The translations under genes were made by a program, and so were the position numbers. The notes beneath the pieces were generated by a model. The model saw nothing but the letters and a program-made list of their open reading frames with translations. It was not told where the DNA came from and searched no databases. A stretch of 64,000 bases of DNA from Leuctra nigra. Lineage: Eukaryota; Arthropoda; Insecta; Plecoptera; Leuctridae. The DNA lies in assembly GCA_934045905.1 (NCBI GenBank), contig OW203768.1, forward strand, positions 8,584,316-8,648,315, read 5' to 3'. Positions 59,089-64,000 of this stretch are shown here, one piece after another; the stretch's first letter is position 1, and each line of letters begins with the position of its first letter.

Positions 59089-60075
59089 CTGGTCACAGGG
59101 TCGGAAACACACGGGCGTAAATGATTTGCCCAGTGGGTGTTGAGAAGAACTGTTGTTGAGTGTAGGGGTTTGAATTACAATTAGCAGTCATTTTCATTAT
59201 ACACGATGATGACGTACAAAATAAATTTAAAATTTAATTGCGAGAGAAAATCATAATTTGCTAATGCCTTCTACCTACAATGTAAATCAAGAGGTTATTA
59301 AGTCTTCGTTGTGAGATTGTTTGGAAAGGAAGAAATTTTGGATTTTACTTGAAACAGATTACTAGGTACATTTACAGGTACTTTTGACCATAAATTGACC
59401 TAAATTTGACACCTACATAGGTGGTATTATTACAATGTTTCAAAGAAAATACAAGCGTTTTCTTGTACACTATTACTACTATTTGGAGAAACACATTTTT
59501 CTTCAAAGCCCCAAATTGTTTATTTCCAGCCCCAGGGATAACCCTGCCTGTTGACACGCAAACGCAACGCTTAGTAGGTACCTACTCACATGCTACATCA
59601 GATACAATCTATACTACCTACCTAGGTACCTATTTCTCTAGTGGTGTTTGTTTATTAATAGTAACCCACTGTTCTGCAACTTAATTGTGACAGCTAAAGG
59701 ATTAAAACGATTGAGAAAGAAAAGAAGAAAGATGTTGGGAACGTCATGGCCTATTAATAAAGAACCTCTAGCGTTTTCTTCTTAACAGGGAGAACATGAA
59801 AAATACTCCGTCAGGATCTTCTTTTTTACAACTTTAGCTAGGTACAACTTTACTACCTACCTAACAGGCAACAGTATCTTTGGTTTAAAAATAAAAAATA
59901 GAATAGGTAGGTACTACCTACTGTTAAAAAGTTAAAACCAGAGCCCAGTTATACCTAGTAGGAATAGTTCCTATGTTAATTATGAATCCAAGAAAGCTGT
60001 AGGTGGGTAGAGTAAGAAAGTTATAAATCTGAATGTCCAATATGAATCAACAACACTTAGCAAAACACAACTAAC

Positions 60076-61293
60076 CTTTGTGAGAATATCTGCATAATGA
60101 AGCTTCCTCTCCAATGCAGGATTGTACGTCGTAATCGCGAAAATATTGTCCTTTCCTTCCGCTTGGTAAAGATCCGCACAGAAGACGGCCCAAAACTCGA
60201 TACAAATCTTAAAGATCTCCATCTCCTCAACTTCCGATATCAGGACTAGATAACAGAGCCCAGTGTAAAATTGATTCTTATCAACTTGTTCGATGACGGT
60301 AGCGTGCTCTTTAAGCAGAGTGCAGAGGAACAGAGCGAGGTTCTGGATGAAGTTCTGCTCTTTGTCAGCGCCGGCTGCGTAGGCGTCTCTAATGTTGGTC
60401 GACAGCGGAATCATGACCTGAAGCTGCGCCATGGTTTGCGTGTACAGACTCACGAATACCTCGTTCTTCTTCAAGTCCGGATGGCTGATGCCCGCGATCT
60501 CCGTCAAACACTTCAGCGTGACGTTGCGAAACATCGGGACGTTGAGGAACTTGGTGATCAGCAGAGTGATGAGCGACGTCTCGAAGATGTAGCCCAGCGG
60601 GATCCAGTTGAGGAAGCGAAGCAGCGTCTCTAGAGTCGCCTCCACGAGAGGAGCATTCTGAGACGTCTCCAACACGAGCTGACAGAGTTCGAAGATTTGC
60701 GCAAACTCGCTGCACATCGTGTCCTTCATGTACTTGGTTTTGGCCTGCGTCATCTGACCCCGAGAGAAGTCGTACACATCCTCGCTTAACAGTTTGAATA
60801 TCGCCATGTTATTCTGACAGATGCTTTCGTTCGTTTTACTCGCACCGACAATGTCCGGGATGAAAGACTTCCAATTCTTCGGCCATTCCCGCTTCAGAAC
60901 TTGAACGAGAATTATGTTTAGCTTGTTTAAGAAAGTCCTTTCCTTTTCCATCGTCGCAGGATCTGAAGAAGCTTTGATGATCAAACCGACTATGAACTTC
61001 TTGATTCCTTCGCACTGAGCCCTCGGCAAAATGTTCCACCGCGTCTTGATCACTTGCTCCAAAATCTGAAGAGCGTAATATTTGGTATGCGGATTGCTCG
61101 AGTTCTCCAGCATTTCGCTGACTTTTGTGTAGGACTCAGGTTTTTCTTTCAACCTTGTGAGGGTCTCCTGGGCAATACGCTGCTGATCGCCGTAACCGGA
61201 GTACAAACATCCGATCATGGTGTCGAGTAGATTGACGTCCAGCGGCTGATTGAAGTCCAGAAGCTTAGTTGCAGCTTCGGTGATGGAGCTCAT
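60076..61293 (-). CDS. XPO1: Exportin-1 exon A with start codon, copy 2
   Basis: Same 406 codons as 11246-12463, with the ATG at 61293 and donor AAAG|GTTAGT; no difference seen. With exons B, C and D it gives ~635 codons in one frame, then the gene stops being recognisable. If transcribed, the product would lack the C-terminal HEAT repeats and the C-terminal helix that regulates cargo release. It would be expected to be non-functional or a substrate for nonsense-mediated decay. Confidence 0.96.
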
Positions 61294-61454
61294 GGTGGTA
61301 AAGGCGTAACTAGCGTTGGGCTGGGCACAAAAATTGATACCTAGAACAACCAATAATTCGATTAGATTAGATTAGTTTAACCCCGTCAACGACGAGTGTA
61401 TATTGCGCACATTAGTTTTAACTTTTAACTTTGTTGATTATATGGAGGACATAG

Positions 61455-61720
61455 GGAGGAGTCGAACTAACTGGCCCGATCCGGGGGAGTCCAGTACTGG
61501 TGAGAAGGCCAGGCCGGAATGGGGACGGACCGGGGGGGCGTGAGGGTTCGGGCTAGCGGGACCCGATTTCAGTGGGATCACCATCTCGAGGGGGAAGGCC
61601 GGCCCGAGGGGACCACAATTTCAAGGGAGCACATGGGTAGGTCGACCCTGGCTGCTCTTTGTCTGGGCCTCACCTCTGACCTATCCAGCATGGGTAGCCC
61701 TTAAAGGAGGGCAACGGGCA
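61455..61720. other. GC-rich unrecognised block, copy 2
   Basis: Second copy of 12625-12890. Confidence 0.3.
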
Positions 61721-62010
61721 AAAACTAAAAATTTACCATAAGGGTCATTCCAGAGGATTTCACTCAAATAAAATACATTTTGACCTCGACCGACCCAGAT
61801 TTTGATGAAACTTGGTACACTTGTTTAGATTAGTTATGTAATTAATCTAATTTTTTTTTGTTTTTTTTACTCAAAAAGTTCAAAAGTTATAGAGGGTTGA
61901 AATTTGGGGCTTTTTCACCCCCGCGCGGCTGGTCGCTATCATTTTAAGGTAGCACAACTGATATCTCATATCTTCCAAATAAGCCTATTTTTGGCAGAGG
62001 TATCAATAAT

Positions 62011-62539
62011 CTAGTGGAGCGGTCGCTCCACGCTAGCCAAGTCGTACGGCGCGCACACTCTCATATAAAGGCTGGAGCAAACCCACTTTTACTGTAAGCA
62101 TCGAAGTGGCATTTTCGGCCTACTGGATCTCAAAATTGGGAAATCTCACATTGTTGCGAAATATCTTAATTTCGAGCTATGGCCCACCCCACCACATATA
62201 CCAAATTTGGGAGCAATAGGTTACGCCCTTTGCGAGCTAGAGGGCCGTGAAAACCGTGAAATTGTACGGCTTTCAGATAATAATAATAATGATGATGATT
62301 CATCTTCCAATAAATTCCGCGGTCTCCGCCACAGCCTAAACGGCTGGGCCGATTGATCTGAAATTTTCACCACGTATCCAGTTTGTCTGCCTGAAGATAC
62401 CTTGCCCTTATGAATTTTTTGTGCCGCCATTTTGAAACCGGAAGTGACGTCATATCTCAAAAACGGCTTGACCGATCAGAACGAGATTTGCGCCAATCGA
62501 TTCAGACTGTCCTCTATATGAAATATCAATAGTCAAAAT
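62011..62539 (+). repeat. Family X repeat, partial, copy 2
   Basis: Second copy of 13181-13709; the next X copy starts at 62540. Confidence 0.8.
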
Positions 62540-62728
62540 CTAGTGGAGCGGTCGCTCCACGCCAGCCAAGTCGTACGGCGCGCACACTCTCATATAAAGG
62601 CTGGAGCAAACCCACTTTTACTGTAAGCATCAAAGTGGCATTTTCGGCCTACTGGATCTTAAAATTGGGAAATCTCACATTGTTGCGATATATCTTAATT
62701 TCGAGCTATGGCCCACCCTACAACATAT

Positions 62729-64000
62729 GGGTCATTCTCCCAATCTTTTAATAATCAGGGTTTGAGAATTTAAAAAATTAAAGTTGATAAATGACCAAGT
62801 TTTATTGTGATACATGATCATTGTACAATTACAGTCTTATGTTTGAACATTTGCACTCAACATTTTTAAGTGCTTAAAAAATAATCGGGGTATTAGTGTA
62901 TCGAAATGCGAAATAATGTAATTACCGTCCCGGTAACATGATAGAGAATTACAAATTACTGAAGCAATATATTATTGAAGTGGCAACTAGAAAGTGACAC
63001 TGAGTACTAATACTAACATTAAAAAAATACAATTACCACATAAATTGCAAAGTTACAAACATTATCGTGATTTGAAGCATGTTTTCGTCCGGAAACTTAA
63101 ATCGTAGGTGTTAAATTCACTCTCACACACATTAGACAACTAGCATTCAATTCAAAACAATTTTTACTGATAGTTCTTTAGAGACATAATAATAAAAAAA
63201 TATATAATAACTAGCAAATTGAGCTTAGTTTTAGTGATATAAGCATAATAAGGAGTAGGACGGTAATTACGGTAATTACACCGAAGAGTAAGGAAAGATT
63301 ATAACACATTCCTTAGCAAACAATCTAGTTGAAGATGGTTTGTGACTTCAAAATGTCTCAATGAAATAGGTTTTGGTGGTTCCAACAGTTACCGTCCACA
63401 AAATGTAATTACCGTCCTATTTCAATTAATAGTTATCCGGACGGTAATTACAAGGACGGTAATGACAAATTAGCAAGTTTTTTTTTTCTTTTTAAGTTTG
63501 GTTAAAGCTGACGAGCTGGCAAACTACATAAACAATATATGGTTTTGATAGGACATATCTTAAAAAATATTTCAGCTCTATAACAGTAATAGCAATTGCT
63601 TAAACCTACTGGACGGTAATTACATTCTTAAGTATTTCCAACATTTTTCAGCACATCTTTTTATGTATTTTTCGAAATATGTCACTCAGCTTTAAGAATC
63701 TGGCTTCTCTGAGATCAGTGCAGTGTGGCCAACCACTTAAAAATAAATTCCCTTTCAAATGTCACTGCTGAATAAGGAACAGCTCATGAAATATATTGTG
63801 GACGGTAATTTCACTCAATTGGACGGACAGCTATGTACATGAATTTATTGTAATTATTCTATACATCCTAAATGATTCATGTTATTAGTTTTGGAAAGCC
63901 TGTAAAAAATACTACAGAAATAGATTTTACTGAAATTTATTTGAGTGGAAATACAAATCGCAATTTGCATTCAAACGTAGAGATTTCCGAACCGGACAGC
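62729..64000. mobile_element. TIR element with ACGGTAATTAC cluster, copy 2, cut by window
   Basis: Second copy of 13899-15362; its right end lies outside the window. Confidence 0.8.

Larger units (their letters stand above)
48830..64000. repeat. Long direct repeat, copy 2
   Basis: Second copy of 1-15170; see that entry for the differences. It runs off the right edge. Together with exon D it carries the first four coding exons of XPO1. Its only amino-acid change in XPO1 that I found is Ala to Val in exon C. Confidence 0.97.
61742..64000. mobile_element. Palindromic 4-bp-TSD element, copy 2, cut by window
   Basis: Left end GGGTCATTCCAG preceded by ATAA; second copy of the start of 12912-21503. 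Contains family X heads at 62011-62539 and from 62540, and the nested ACGGTAATTAC element from 62729. Confidence 0.7.

Overview
The window is eukaryotic nuclear DNA, most likely from an insect: AT-rich, intron-containing genes with GT-AG splice sites, GC-rich coding exons, and a dense load of DNA transposons, non-LTR retrotransposons and tRNA-derived SINEs. I cannot fix the order. The many GTAGGTACCTAC-type words would suit a sternorrhynchan hemipteran or a lepidopteran, but that is only a hint.

Two cellular genes are present, both on the minus strand. (1) XPO1/CRM1 (exportin-1): its 5' coding exons A, B and C occur twice (12463-6828 and 61293-55658) and exon D once (46767-46559), together the first ~635 of roughly 1,070 residues. 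(2) A megalin/LRP2-type lipoprotein receptor: only its 3' part, ten exons from 38092 to the stop at 26180, encoding ~717 residues (two LDLa, EGF, a YWTD propeller, EGF, a membrane helix and an NPxY tail).

The dominant structural fact is that bases 1-15170 and 48830-64000 are the same sequence in the same orientation over the whole overlap (period 48829-48830 bp). I found only five substitutions and one 1-bp indel by eye. The gene content fits a head-to-tail tandem duplication of about 48.8 kb: its breakpoint joins the 5' half of XPO1 (copy 2 plus exon D) to the 3' part of LRP2, while copy 1 supplies an XPO1 that runs off the left edge. The join lies between 38.1 and 46.56 kb, which holds a nearly full-length Jockey/CR1-like retrotransposon ORF (38692-41490) and a 3.2-kb fold-back element made of inverted satellite arms (41524-44710). 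A haplotype misjoin or a 48.8-kb circle read 1.3 times would look similar, so long-read support is decisive.

Layout on the plus strand: 1-12.5 kb, XPO1 5' half with introns full of hAT-like MITEs, RTE fragments and SINEs; 12.9-21.5 kb, a composite transposon nest built on a palindromic element with 4-bp target duplications and interrupted by a dispersed family here called X (starts CTAGTGGAGCGG) and by further elements; 21.5-26.2 kb, intergenic, with a possible XPO1 promoter near 24.5 kb; 26.2-38.1 kb, LRP2 3' exons; 38.7-46.1 kb, retrotransposon, fold-back element, SINE and MITE; 46.6 kb, XPO1 exon D; 47.3-48.8 kb, X family with a 118-bp tandem array; 48.8-64 kb, second copy of 1-15.17 kb.

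The least expected pattern is a shared design in seven hAT-like MITEs. Each is tipped by its own short palindromic word, repeated at both ends and different from family to family.
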